Assembly (NCBI GenBank): GCA_016703535.1
Contig: JADJBV010000001.1
Location: forward strand, 2,656,001-2,720,000
Source: Deltaproteobacteria bacterium
GTDB lineage: Bacteria; Myxococcota; Kuafuiibacteriia; Kuafuiibacteriales; Kuafuiibacteriaceae
Direction of reading: 5' to 3'
Length of the DNA: 64,000 nt
Below, in pieces: positions 43,344 to 51,855 of this stretch. Below the pieces are notes generated by a model that had not been told where the DNA came from, did no database searches, and saw only the letters and a list, made by a program, of their open reading frames with translations. Both the position numbers and the translations under genes were made by a program. The stretch's first letter is position 1, and every line of letters starts with the position of its first letter.

Positions 43344-45255
43344 GCCGATAGAGGCGCCGGGTTTTGGTGGGTGTGCTCCCTGGGAAGTTGGCGACCTCCT
43401 CGAAGGGACCCCCGGGATCTCGCAGCTTGGTCCGAGCTTCGGTGCTGAGGTTGTTCAGCTCTTCGTCCGAAAAGACCAACCACTTGACGTTCAGCTCCTT
43501 GATCACCACCGGATCGAGGCTCCGCTTCAGGCGATCGGCGTAGGCCCGCTGGCGGTACAAGAGATCGAGGCGGATGCCGACGTAGTAGAGATCGGTGTCG
43601 GCCCCCACCACCGAAAGCCCACCAAAGATCGAGAGCTGCTGCACCACGTTGGCCTGGGCCATGATCAACTCTTCGGTCCGGTAGTCGTGGGCCTTCAGCC
43701 ACTCGATCACCTTGCCGATCAAGGGATCGACCTGGAAATTGCCAAGGCTGTAGAGGGTCCGAGGCGGCTCCAGCGGCTTGGCCACAAAAAACGCCGCCGC
43801 CACCCCGCTGCCCATGAGGAGCCCGGCCCCCAAACGACGCAACCAGGTGAACGGCGGCGGACGATCGGCCAAGGCCCGGTCCACCACCAAAACGTAGACC
43901 ATCGACAACGCGAAGGCCGCCGCCGAAGGGAACTTCACCACGTCCCAGGAGCGGGCGTAGACGTAGAGGTGCGGCACCAACATGCCGCCGGTCGCGAAGG
44001 CCAGGAGCGTCAAGAGGCCCGGCCGCCGTCGCCACAACGCCACCGCCACCAAACCCGGGAACAACAAAAACGGCAGCCCCAGGTTGACCAGGTGGTGATA
44101 GAGGATGCCGAAGAGGGGCGTCTTCTCCGGGAACCCCAGCTCGGGCCGCCGGGCGAACAAGGTGGGATCGATGGAGGGGTTGGGGGCCAACATCCCGCCG
44201 ATGCCCCGGGCCCACAACAACGACAGGCCCAAGGCCAAGATCAACAAGCCCAGACCGAGCGGTCGTCGCCAGCCGTCCTTCCAATCTATTGAATAGAACG
44301 GATAAGCCGACAAGGCCGCCAGCGCGATCAAGGCGTAGTAGACGAACTGCCCCACCGAAAGGGCCGCCATCAGCACCACCACCACCCCAAACAACCAAGG
44401 GGTGGTCGGGTTGAGGGACGGGTGGGCCAGCCGCGGCAAAAGCATGGCGGCTACCAACATCAACGGCACCCCCAAAGAGACCGGGTGTTGGAAGACGTTG
44501 AGGAACGGCACCGGGAAGAGCTCCACCCCACAACTCGGGTGGTGGTACTGGACCAAACAGCGGGCGTTGGCGCCCTCCACGTGGGACAGGAGCAAAAAGG
44601 CCAGGCCCGCCCCCAGGTGAATGGCCACCGCCGCCAATGGAGCGGAGGTTTCGGCGTCGTTGTCGACCGCGACCGCGGCGGCACACCAGGACATCGCCAC
44701 CGCGAGCAAGACGGTCACCAGATCGATCGCGTGATCCGCCGAAAGGCCGTAGGCCCGGGCCAAGGCCCCGGCCAACAGATCGAAGCCGTAGTGGTAGCGG
44801 GCCTCTTCGGCCGGCAGCGGCGGAAAATAGAGTGGGTACACGCCCCGGCGGAGCTGCTCGATCATCGACTTGTGGCCGAAGAGCGAGTGTTCGTCGTGCA
44901 TCTGATAGCGGGTCGCCACCCAGGCGTACAACAACCCCATCAACAGCAGGGCCACCCAAAACCAGGTGCGAGTGGAGATCCGCGGCACCGGGCGCGGCCC
45001 AAAGTGGAGGTTCCGGGTCACCGCCAGCCCGACCAAGGCGAAGGCCGCCGCCGCCAAAAATCCCAGGTCAAAGTCCCGAGCTTGCCTCGCCGCCAAGGCC
45101 AAGGGCGCCAACAAAAACGCCGGCCAGAAGGTGACGAACAAGGCGCCCGGCGCGAAGGGCCCCAGGTTCAGGTGAGTCACCAAAACCCGAGACATCCGGG
45201 CCGCGAGCAGCGCCGAAAAGAGGAGCGAAAGGGAAAAGGCGATCGCCGGGTACAT
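43237..45255 (-). CDS. polytopic membrane protein, putative glycosyltransferase (GT-C-like)
   Basis: 672 residues, ATG start at 45255, with about 12-14 hydrophobic segments and a soluble C-terminal tail. A loop after the early segments (TRYQMHDEHSLFGHKSMIEQL) carries the acidic/His cluster expected for a GT-C enzyme using a polyprenyl-linked sugar. No family signature is certain. AT-rich codons occur at about 44284-44298 (perfect palindrome). The 3' end overlaps the regulator gene by 107 bp. The upstream methyltransferase reads in the same direction with a 31-bp gap. Confidence 0.78.
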   Translation of the reverse strand: MYPAIAFSLSLLFSALLAARMSRVLVTHLNLGPFAPGALFVTFWPAFLLAPLALAARQARDFDLGFLAAAAFALVGLAVTRNLHFGPRPVPRISTRTWFWVALLLMGLLYAWVATRYQMHDEHSLFGHKSMIEQLRRGVYPLYFPPLPAEEARYHYGFDLLAGALARAYGLSADHAIDLVTVLLAVAMSWCAAAVAVDNDAETSAPLAAVAIHLGAGLAFLLLSHVEGANARCLVQYHHPSCGVELFPVPFLNVFQHPVSLGVPLMLVAAMLLPRLAHPSLNPTTPWLFGVVVVLMAALSVGQFVYYALIALAALSAYPFYSIDWKDGWRRPLGLGLLILALGLSLLWARGIGGMLAPNPSIDPTLFARRPELGFPEKTPLFGILYHHLVNLGLPFLLFPGLVAVALWRRRPGLLTLLAFATGGMLVPHLYVYARSWDVVKFPSAAAFALSMVYVLVVDRALADRPPPFTWLRRLGAGLLMGSGVAAAFFVAKPLEPPRTLYSLGNFQVDPLIGKVIEWLKAHDYRTEELIMAQANVVQQLSIFGGLSVVGADTDLYYVGIRLDLLYRQRAYADRLKRSLDPVVIKELNVKWLVFSDEELNNLSTEARTKLRDPGGPFEEVANFPGSTPTKTRRLYRLKAGALAPEGTTSTSSVAPLGPALPPPPDAGPRAL
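44284..44298. repeat. AT-rich palindrome TCTATT-G-AATAGA in a coding sequence
   Basis: Perfect 6-bp-arm palindrome in a gene that otherwise uses GC-rich codons, read as Y-S-I-D on the minus strand. A related, imperfect sequence (TTCTACTGAATATATT) lies in pstC at 5437-5452. Confidence 0.45.
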
Positions 45256-45286
45256 CGACGACGGGGTCCCGGGCGTTCTGCCTCGC

Positions 45287-46336
45287 TCAGCCGGCCCGGG
45301 CCGACGGGGCTTGGGCGGGGGCCAGCGGGATGGTGGCGGTGCCGCGCCAGGAGTTCTGGTTGTGCCAACCGATGGTCACCGCGTCCAGGCCGAGGTCCCG
45401 GAACCAACGTTCGAACTCACTCTTTTCAATATAATGGGCGATCGGCGGCGTCAGGTGATCGTGAACGATCGAGTGGATCTCGCCGTACGGGAAGGCGGCG
45501 ATGTGGCTGATGTACGGCGCGTAGAAGAGCTTTTCACCGACCACCTTGAGCGGACCCTTTTGCAGCGGCCGATAGACCCCTTTGCCGACCGCGAAGATCA
45601 CCGCCGCCGGCACCTTGGCCAGCTGGTACACGACCTTGTGCGGGAGCCGCGAGGTGAGCGCCTGCCGAAGCGGGTTCACGCCGTGGATGATCCACCCGTT
45701 GTTTTCCCGGCCGTAGACCCAGGCGATGACCTTGCCGCCCGGGCGCACGGTGGAGACCAACTCCTGAAAACACTGGGCCGGCGACGGGGTGTGGTGGAGG
45801 ACGCCGACCGAAAAGGCGACGTCGACCGAAGCCGGGCGCACCGGCAAGTGGAAGAGATCGGCCTGGATGACGTGGACGTTGGGATAGTCCCGAGTGTTGC
45901 GGTAGGCGGCCTCGACCGCCGACCCCAGGTCCACCGCCAACACGTCTTTGGCGCCCCACTGGGCACACAAGGCCGAGTGCCGACCCTTGCCGCAGCCGCC
46001 CTCCAGCACCAACTTTCCTTGGAAGGCCTCGGGCCCGTTGGGCGAGATCCAACCCAAAAACTGCTGCTCGTAGTGGGGCCCGAGGAAGTCGAACTCGTTC
46101 CATTGTTCGCCGAAGCGATCGACGGTCCGTTGGGCGGCGTCCGAGACCACCTCGGGGCGGGGCAAAAGCCGGGGGATGCCGCCGTGGATCGGATATTCGC
46201 GGGGGCAGGCCTTGCAGTGAAGGGATCCCTCGATGATCTCGTCGCCGTCGGCCTGCCGGGACGCCACGTTCAGGGCCCCCTTACAGTCCGGGCAGACGAT
46301 CAGCTCGACCAGGCGGGCACGCACTCGTAGCCCCAT
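45287..46336 (-). CDS. SAM-dependent methyltransferase with N-terminal zinc (Trm112-like) module
   Basis: 349 residues from ATG at 46336. C15-x2-C18 and C41-x2-C44 form a Trm112-like zinc ribbon. The Rossmann methyltransferase domain follows with motif I EGGCGKGRH (112-120), ending DVAFSVGVLHHTPSPAQCF as the acidic/post-I region. This is typical of methyltransferases acting on lipid-linked or cell-wall intermediates. Its neighbours are polytopic glycosyltransferase-like proteins, so a glycan or lipid substrate is a reasonable inference. It is divergent from the next gene (73-bp gap). Confidence 0.87.
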   Translation of the reverse strand: MGLRVRARLVELIVCPDCKGALNVASRQADGDEIIEGSLHCKACPREYPIHGGIPRLLPRPEVVSDAAQRTVDRFGEQWNEFDFLGPHYEQQFLGWISPNGPEAFQGKLVLEGGCGKGRHSALCAQWGAKDVLAVDLGSAVEAAYRNTRDYPNVHVIQADLFHLPVRPASVDVAFSVGVLHHTPSPAQCFQELVSTVRPGGKVIAWVYGRENNGWIIHGVNPLRQALTSRLPHKVVYQLAKVPAAVIFAVGKGVYRPLQKGPLKVVGEKLFYAPYISHIAAFPYGEIHSIVHDHLTPPIAHYIEKSEFERWFRDLGLDAVTIGWHNQNSWRGTATIPLAPAQAPSARAG

Positions 46337-46409
46337 ACCCAAGGGATCGGCGCTTGGCCAGCGCTTGCGGTGGCTCGATCGGCCGAGTACGGTGACTCCC
46401 CGCAGGGTC

Positions 46410-48404
46410 ATGAGCCTTTGGCGTTCCCGCTGGGCCCTGCCCTTCTCGTTTTTGGTGACGTTCCTGGTGCGGGCGGCGGTCTGGGCCCAGGCCCGGATCG
46501 GCGGCGACGAGACCTTTTATTGGTCGGTGTCGAGGCAAGTGGCGCGGTTCGGCGGCTTGCCCCAGTTGGGCCCCGAGGTCTCGGGTTCAGCGGCCCGCCT
46601 GCCGGGCCCGGGCCTGTACCTGGTGGGTGCTCCGCCCTTCGCCTTCTTCGACTCGATCTGGGCCGGCAGCGTCTACGTGGCCCTGCTCCACGCCTTGGGG
46701 GGCCTGTTGATCGCCCGGCTGGCCCAAGAAGCCCGGGGTGATCGGGCCGGGGTCCTCGCCTTTTTGGCGGTGGCGGTGGCGCCTTGGGACGTGCTCTACG
46801 GCGACCGTTTTTGGCCGAGCAACATCACGCCGATCATCGCCACCTTGGCCTTTTACGCAACGGTCCGAGCCGCGGAGAGGCCGGCGGCCCTCGGGTGGGC
46901 GGCGGGCCTGGCGATCTTTTTGCCTCAGCTCCACCTGTCGGTGCCGGCCTTGTGGGCGGCGATGTTGGTGGTCGTGGTGTTGCGGCCGCCGCCCCGTTTT
47001 CCGTGGAAGGTGGTGGCCATCGGCGTGGGGCTCGGCGCCATCAGCTACGCCCCTTATCTGCACCACGAGTTCACCCACCGGTTCGCCAACACCAAGCTGC
47101 TCTTCGCCAACGCCCAGGGCAACGTGGCGCCGGCCCAAGCCTGGACCTTGCCGGCGAAGGTGCTGTTGACCGCGTGGCTCTACGGCTCGGCCGAGATCGG
47201 CTACCACTTCCAACGGGGTTATTGGGCCTGGGCGGGGGGCTTCGACGAAGTGCAGGCCTACTTGCACTTCGCCGGATGGCAAGCCAACTTGCAAAGGCTC
47301 GGCGGAGCCCTGTTTTTCGGGACGGTGGTGTCCCTCGGGCTTTCGGCCTGGGGTTGGGGCAGTGGTTTGGTGCGGGCCGGCCGGCCCTTGTGGGCGCGCC
47401 TGCGGCACCGGGCCCCGATGCCCCTCGAGGCCACCTTGGTGCTATCGCTCTTGGCCGGGTTTTTGGCGGCGGCCTTCCTCTTGTTCCTCGGCAAAAAGCC
47501 CTTTTTTCCCCACTACGCCAACGTCTTGATGCCGGCGGCGTTGTTGCCCTTGGCCTTGGCCTTGGACCGGGCCATGGACCGCCGGCGACTGGGCGTCCTG
47601 GCGGCGGCGGCGGCCTTGATCGCGGCGGTCAGCAGCGGCGTCGCCTTGTCCCGCTACTACGGCCAAATCGACGCCTTGAACGGCCTGGGACCGATCACCC
47701 AGATGGTCGATCGCTTGATGGCCGAGCCGGGGCCAGTGCAGCTGCGCTTCACCCACCTGCCCAACGAGTTCGCCTGGCAGCAGATCGCCCAAGGCCACTA
47801 CGGCCGGCCTTTGCCGGTGTCGCCCAACGCCACCGTCCGTTATGTGGTGCACAACGATCGACCCCCCCCAGGCCCGCTCCCTCCCGGCGGCGCCCTTTAC
47901 GGGCCGGTGTTGTTGGTGCGGACGCCGGCGACGGGTGATGGGCGGCCTCCCGCTTCAGCACTCCTGGCCGCCTGGCGGGAGGTGAAGGTCGAGGCCCGCT
48001 GCGACGACGGCACCGTCACGTCCTGCCGCTTCGAAGGTGAACGTTGTTTTTACGGCCCCAACCCCTGGCAACACTACGGCCCCGAGGTCCTGCCGATCGG
48101 CGGGGTCGAGGTCCCGGTTTTGTTCCTCCACCCGATCACCGGCTGCACCATCACCGCGGAGCTGCCCGAGCGAGTTTCGCAAGGTAACTTGCACTTCGCC
48201 TTGACCGACCCGGCCCTGGCCAGCAGCAACCGGGCCCCGATCCAGCTCAAGCTCCGCCGCGGCGAGGTCGTGGTCGAAGCAACCACTCCGATGACCCCGG
48301 GCTTGGCCAAGGTGCCCCTGCCCGAGGGGACCGGCCCGGTGATCCTGGAGCTCCGGACCGAGGCGGATGGGGCCCGAGTGTTTGGCTTCGACGTGCGGCC
48401 GTAA
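46410..48404 (+). CDS. polytopic glycosyltransferase-like protein with C-terminal beta module
   Basis: 664 residues from ATG at 46410, preceded by a GCAGGG ribosome site. The early loop RIGGDETFYWSVSRQVARFG carries the DE pair characteristic of ArnT/GT39 (GT-C) enzymes, and about 11 hydrophobic segments follow to about residue 430. The last about 130 residues are soluble. They contain CRFEGERCFYGPNPWQHYG, VPVLFLHPITGC and ELRTEADGARVFGFDV, all shared with the protein at 49648-51780. Two exact dispersed palindromes fall in this gene (47279-47292 and 48179-48192). Confidence 0.82.
   Translation: MSLWRSRWALPFSFLVTFLVRAAVWAQARIGGDETFYWSVSRQVARFGGLPQLGPEVSGSAARLPGPGLYLVGAPPFAFFDSIWAGSVYVALLHALGGLLIARLAQEARGDRAGVLAFLAVAVAPWDVLYGDRFWPSNITPIIATLAFYATVRAAERPAALGWAAGLAIFLPQLHLSVPALWAAMLVVVVLRPPPRFPWKVVAIGVGLGAISYAPYLHHEFTHRFANTKLLFANAQGNVAPAQAWTLPAKVLLTAWLYGSAEIGYHFQRGYWAWAGGFDEVQAYLHFAGWQANLQRLGGALFFGTVVSLGLSAWGWGSGLVRAGRPLWARLRHRAPMPLEATLVLSLLAGFLAAAFLLFLGKKPFFPHYANVLMPAALLPLALALDRAMDRRRLGVLAAAAALIAAVSSGVALSRYYGQIDALNGLGPITQMVDRLMAEPGPVQLRFTHLPNEFAWQQIAQGHYGRPLPVSPNATVRYVVHNDRPPPGPLPPGGALYGPVLLVRTPATGDGRPPASALLAAWREVKVEARCDDGTVTSCRFEGERCFYGPNPWQHYGPEVLPIGGVEVPVLFLHPITGCTITAELPERVSQGNLHFALTDPALASSNRAPIQLKLRRGEVVVEATTPMTPGLAKVPLPEGTGPVILELRTEADGARVFGFDVRP
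47247..47270. repeat. degenerate dispersed palindrome with extended arms
   Basis: GAAGTGCA-GGCCTACT-TGCACTTC has 8-bp outer arms; the GCAAG arm reads GCAGG (one mismatch). It lies 8 nt before an exact copy. Confidence 0.45.
47279..47292. repeat. GCAAG-N4-CTTGC palindrome, copy 6 (spacer CCAA)
   Basis: Exact copy in the GT-C-like gene, read as Q-A-N-L-Q. Confidence 0.85.
48179..48192. repeat. GCAAG-N4-CTTGC palindrome, copy 7 (spacer GTAA)
   Basis: Exact copy in the C-terminal module of the GT-C-like gene, read as Q-G-N-L-H. Confidence 0.85.
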
Positions 48405-48460
48405 GAGGGCCCGTTACCTTTTTTGCAGAATAGTCGCGCCGAGGTCTCGTCCCAACTTTT

Positions 48461-49483
48461 ATGCGGGCGTCCCTGGTGTTGTCGGCGATCTTGGTCCTAT
48501 GGCCGACCCGGGAGGTTGGGGCCGCCACGGTGTTGGCGGTCCTGGATCTCAAGGACGAAACCGGCCGCTTCGACCCGGCCTTGGTCCGCCAGTGGTCCTG
48601 GTACCTCAAGGCCCAACTCACCGAAACCGGCCAATACCTACTGCTGCCGCCGGCCGAGGCGCTCCTCGAGCTCGATCGCCTGCTGGCCGACTCTCACCGG
48701 GCCATCAAGGACGACACCCAGCGCCCAGAGCCGGGCCGGAGGGCCTCGGCCGAACGCCTGGTGGAGCCCCGGCTGATCGAGGCCGAAGGGCACTGCGCGA
48801 TCATCGCCCTGATCTACGACGTCGAGCGGGGTGCGGCCGATCGGGTCGCCCAACGCAAGGCAACTTGCGATTCAGGGAGTTTGGCCCGGGCCGCCCGGGA
48901 GATCGGGCGGGCCATCGCCGGGGAAGAAGACCTGGATGGGGAGGTGGAGCCGGTGTTCGCCGCCGAAGTGGAGGTCCCCCTGGGCACCGACTGGCTCACG
49001 GTGGGCCTAGGTTATGGGAGCACCCTCGGCGGCGCCAGCGGCATGATGATCACCGCCCAACTCTTCACCTTGCGCGGCCCTTGGTGGTCGTGGCGGATCG
49101 TCGACGCTGGCGTGAGCTTGGGCGCAAGCCGAGACAGCGCCGGGCTCGACTTCGGCGCCGACCACTCGATGATCTACGCCGGCACCACCGTGGGCCTCGG
49201 CTTCAACTTTGGCGGCACCCACCGGCTGGACCTGAGCGCCGGCCCCGCCCTCTACCACGCCGACGCCGACGACTTCTTCGGCGAGGTCCGGGACGCCGAC
49301 GCCACTGGCGGCCTCGTGCCCGCGGCGTTGTTGGCCCTCGGCTACTCGACGTCGCTCCTCAACCCCGGCGGCCTGGGTGATCTCGGGATTGGCGTGGCCT
49401 TGCGGGCGGTGCTGCCGGCGAAGGTCGATCGGGGCGCGCCACAGCTGGTGTTGGCCACCTTGACCCTGGCGGTCGGGGGCTGA
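48461..49483 (+). CDS. CsgG-like/outer-membrane protein of unknown function
   Basis: 340 residues with a Sec signal (MRASLVLSAILVLWPTREVGA). The front half (VLAVLDLKDETGRFDPALVR, LTETGQYLLLPPAEALLELD) resembles the CsgG/FlgO-type alpha/beta fold found in lipoproteins and assembly factors. The back half is Gly/aromatic-rich with alternating strands (VGLGYGSTLGGASGMMITAQ, VGLGFNFGGTHRLDLSAGP), suggesting an outer-membrane barrel. No specific role can be assigned. It lies downstream of the GT-C-like gene with 56 bp between them. Confidence 0.72.
   Translation: MRASLVLSAILVLWPTREVGAATVLAVLDLKDETGRFDPALVRQWSWYLKAQLTETGQYLLLPPAEALLELDRLLADSHRAIKDDTQRPEPGRRASAERLVEPRLIEAEGHCAIIALIYDVERGAADRVAQRKATCDSGSLARAAREIGRAIAGEEDLDGEVEPVFAAEVEVPLGTDWLTVGLGYGSTLGGASGMMITAQLFTLRGPWWSWRIVDAGVSLGASRDSAGLDFGADHSMIYAGTTVGLGFNFGGTHRLDLSAGPALYHADADDFFGEVRDADATGGLVPAALLALGYSTSLLNPGGLGDLGIGVALRAVLPAKVDRGAPQLVLATLTLAVGG
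48855..48868. repeat. GCAAG-N4-CTTGC palindrome, copy 8 (spacer GCAA)
   Basis: CGCAAG GCAA CTTGCG, 6-bp arms, inside the CsgG-like gene, read as R-K-A-T-C. Confidence 0.85.
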
Positions 49484-49513
49484 TCCGTCCGGGGCGGTGC
49501 TGCGTGGGGGAGG

Positions 49514-49550
49514 ATCGCTTAGGAAGCCAAGAAGCCAGGAAGGGAAATTG
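49514..49550 (+). repeat. dispersed intergenic repeat resembling part of the 36.4-kb element
   Basis: Starts ATCGCTTAGGAAGCCAAGAA and ends with AAATTGGG. It matches ACCGCTTAGGAATGCAGGAA ... GAATTGGG at 36399-36440 over the CGCTTAGGAA core and spacing. It lies in the 164-bp gap between the CsgG-like gene and the next polytopic gene. Confidence 0.55.
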
Positions 49551-49647
49551 GGATCGTGGGGCGGGTGGGTGCCTTCGGTTTGCCCGTCGCCAGGTCACCT
49601 TGGCGGTAGACCGGGCCCGGGGCCGAGGCTAGAGTCCCCGCGCTTCC

Positions 49648-51780
49648 GTGGCTCCCCTCGCCTATCGCCTGGGCCGTGCGCTTCAGCCGGTCTTTCGTTT
49701 TTGGCCCTATGCCTTGGTCGCTTACCTCTACCTCGCGACCACGCCCTACCACGCGGGCCTCAACAACCCGAACGAGATGGTGCGGCTCTACATGAGCGCG
49801 GCCTACGTCGAACACGGCAGCCTCGACATCGATCCCGAGATCCGTCGGTGGGGTGGCGTCGACGACAAGGCGATCCGAGACGGCAAACTTTACTCCAGCA
49901 AGGCGCCGCTCCAGAGCCTGATCGGGATCCCGGCTTACGCAGTCAGTCTCCCGCTCCTCGAGGCCCTGGGCGTGGCGCCGAACAAACGCACCATCTTGGT
50001 GGTGTTGCGGATCTTGGGGAGTGTGGTCTTCGGCATCGGCTTTGGGTGGTGGCTCTTGGCGTGGGCGAGGAGGCGAGCCCCAGAGTTGGGCGCGTCTCGT
50101 TCGGCCGGCACCGCGGTGGGCCTCAGCCTGGCCTTGGGCACCATGCTCTATCCCTACGCCCTCACCTTCACTGGGCACCTCCTGGCGGCGATCGCTTGCG
50201 GCGGGACCATCTTGGGGGTGCTCGGCCTCTCCCGGGCCCAGACGGCGCTGCGTTTTCGCCTCTACGCACTCCTCACGGGCTTGGCCGCGGCGGCGGCGCC
50301 CTTCGCCGAATATCCGGCGGCGTTGGTGGCGGGCCCGGCGGTGTTGTCGAGTTTGTTCGTGGCCCCCTCGTGGCGTCGGCGCTTCGAGTTGGTCCCGCTC
50401 CTCCTTTTGGGTGGCGCGCCGATCTTCGCGGCCGGTCTTTGGTCCCACCAAAAGATGTGGGGCTCGGCGTTCAAGACCGGCTACGGCTTCCTCGAAAACG
50501 CCAGCTACGCCGACGTGGTCCAGCCCGGCTTCTTTGGCATCACCTGGCCCAAACTCGAGCCCTTTGGCGGCGCTCTTTTTTCGCCCGAGACCGGCCTCTT
50601 CTTCTTCTCCAGCGTGTTGTTGCTCGGGCTCTTTCAGCTCTTGGCCCGGAGTCTACGCAGCGACGGGCGCCGGGCTCCTTGGCCTCGAGCTTTGGTGATC
50701 GCTTGTCTGTTGGGTTTGTTGTTCGAGATCTGGTTCATCGCTTCCTATAAAGGGTGGCGGGGGGGCTGGACGCTGGGGCCCCGGTACATCATCCCGGTGG
50801 CGCCCCTCCTCGGCCTGCTGGCGATCGAAGCGCTGGCCTCACCCCGGGCCCGGCCCTTCCTCGGGGCCTTGGGGGCCTTGTCGATCGTCACCACCGGCCT
50901 CGCGGCCGCCCTCTATCCGCACCTCTCGGAGGTCTACACCAACCCGCTCCGCGCCTTTTTGTGGCCTTCGTACCTGCGCGGCGAGATGAGCTATGGCTTG
51001 GCCTCCGCCTTGGGCGTCCACGGACACCTGGCCAACCTCTTTCACCTGGTGCCTCTTGGTTTTGCGATCGGCTACGTGGCCTTCGCCGGCGCCGACGGCG
51101 ATCGACCGGTCTTTTTGCGGCTGGCTGGCCTGCCGGGGGTGCAGCGGGCGATCTGGGTGGTGGCGGTCTTTTCGGTTGCGCTGGTGGGCATCGCGGTGAT
51201 CCCCGAAAAAGATCCCGACGCCTCCCAACGCGAAAACGAACGCCTCTGGGGATTTTGGGAACCTCGGGCCCCGAAGCCACCGGTGGTCTTGCCGCCGGGT
51301 TTCCTCAGCCGGGCCCGGGATCGTTGGCGGGAGATCGAGATCTCTTCCGGCGCCGAAGGCCAGGCCGAAAAGAAGTGCCGCAAGTACCAACTCACCCCCT
51401 GCAACTATGGGAACGAACCCTGGCAACACTTCGCGCCCGAGGCTCTCGACTTCGACGGCAAGTCCCAGCCGATCTTGTTCCTCCACCCGATCGCCCAACA
51501 GGTGGTGACCGCGGTGATCCCCCTCCGTCCCGAAGCCAAGCGGCTCGTCTTCCGCTACGGCCTCGCCGACGCCAGCGTCGCCGCCGACAACCCCTTCCCG
51601 CTGGAGCTCACGCTGCGCCAAGGCGGGGTGGTTTTGGCCACCCCCAAGGTCGCCAAAGATCGGGGCCTCCACACTTTGGAGTTGAGTTCCACCTCCACCA
51701 CCCCCGTCACCTTGGAGCTCCGAACCCAAAGAGATGGGGCCCGGGTGTTCGGGTTCGACCTCGAACAATACCGAAAATAA
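49648..51780 (+). CDS. polytopic membrane protein with the same C-terminal beta module
   Basis: 710 residues, GTG start at 49648. About 11 hydrophobic segments cover residues 20-500. A short extracytoplasmic loop NEMVRLYMSAAYVEHGSLDI near residue 45 replaces the DE pair seen in the neighbour, so the two polytopic parts are probably only distantly related. The C-terminal region (about 570-710) closely matches that of 46410-48404: CRKYQLTPCNYGNEPWQHFA, PILFLHPIAQ and ELRTQRDGARVFGFDLEQ. The module is likely a beta-sandwich on the periplasmic side. Role unknown; glycan transfer is suggested by context. Confidence 0.8.
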   Translation: MAPLAYRLGRALQPVFRFWPYALVAYLYLATTPYHAGLNNPNEMVRLYMSAAYVEHGSLDIDPEIRRWGGVDDKAIRDGKLYSSKAPLQSLIGIPAYAVSLPLLEALGVAPNKRTILVVLRILGSVVFGIGFGWWLLAWARRRAPELGASRSAGTAVGLSLALGTMLYPYALTFTGHLLAAIACGGTILGVLGLSRAQTALRFRLYALLTGLAAAAAPFAEYPAALVAGPAVLSSLFVAPSWRRRFELVPLLLLGGAPIFAAGLWSHQKMWGSAFKTGYGFLENASYADVVQPGFFGITWPKLEPFGGALFSPETGLFFFSSVLLLGLFQLLARSLRSDGRRAPWPRALVIACLLGLLFEIWFIASYKGWRGGWTLGPRYIIPVAPLLGLLAIEALASPRARPFLGALGALSIVTTGLAAALYPHLSEVYTNPLRAFLWPSYLRGEMSYGLASALGVHGHLANLFHLVPLGFAIGYVAFAGADGDRPVFLRLAGLPGVQRAIWVVAVFSVALVGIAVIPEKDPDASQRENERLWGFWEPRAPKPPVVLPPGFLSRARDRWREIEISSGAEGQAEKKCRKYQLTPCNYGNEPWQHFAPEALDFDGKSQPILFLHPIAQQVVTAVIPLRPEAKRLVFRYGLADASVAADNPFPLELTLRQGGVVLATPKVAKDRGLHTLELSSTSTTPVTLELRTQRDGARVFGFDLEQYRK

Positions 51781-51855
51781 GTTGCCCTCAGATTTCTGAG
51801 CCCAACTCACGGCACGCCCAGTAAAGAGGGAAGAAGGCGCGGTCGCTTGTCCTCC

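Noticed and set aside
3251..48869. GCAAG-N4-CTTGC as a LexA-, LacI- or TetR-type promoter operator
   Set aside because: All eight exact copies fall inside coding regions far from starts, which does not fit a conventional operator set.
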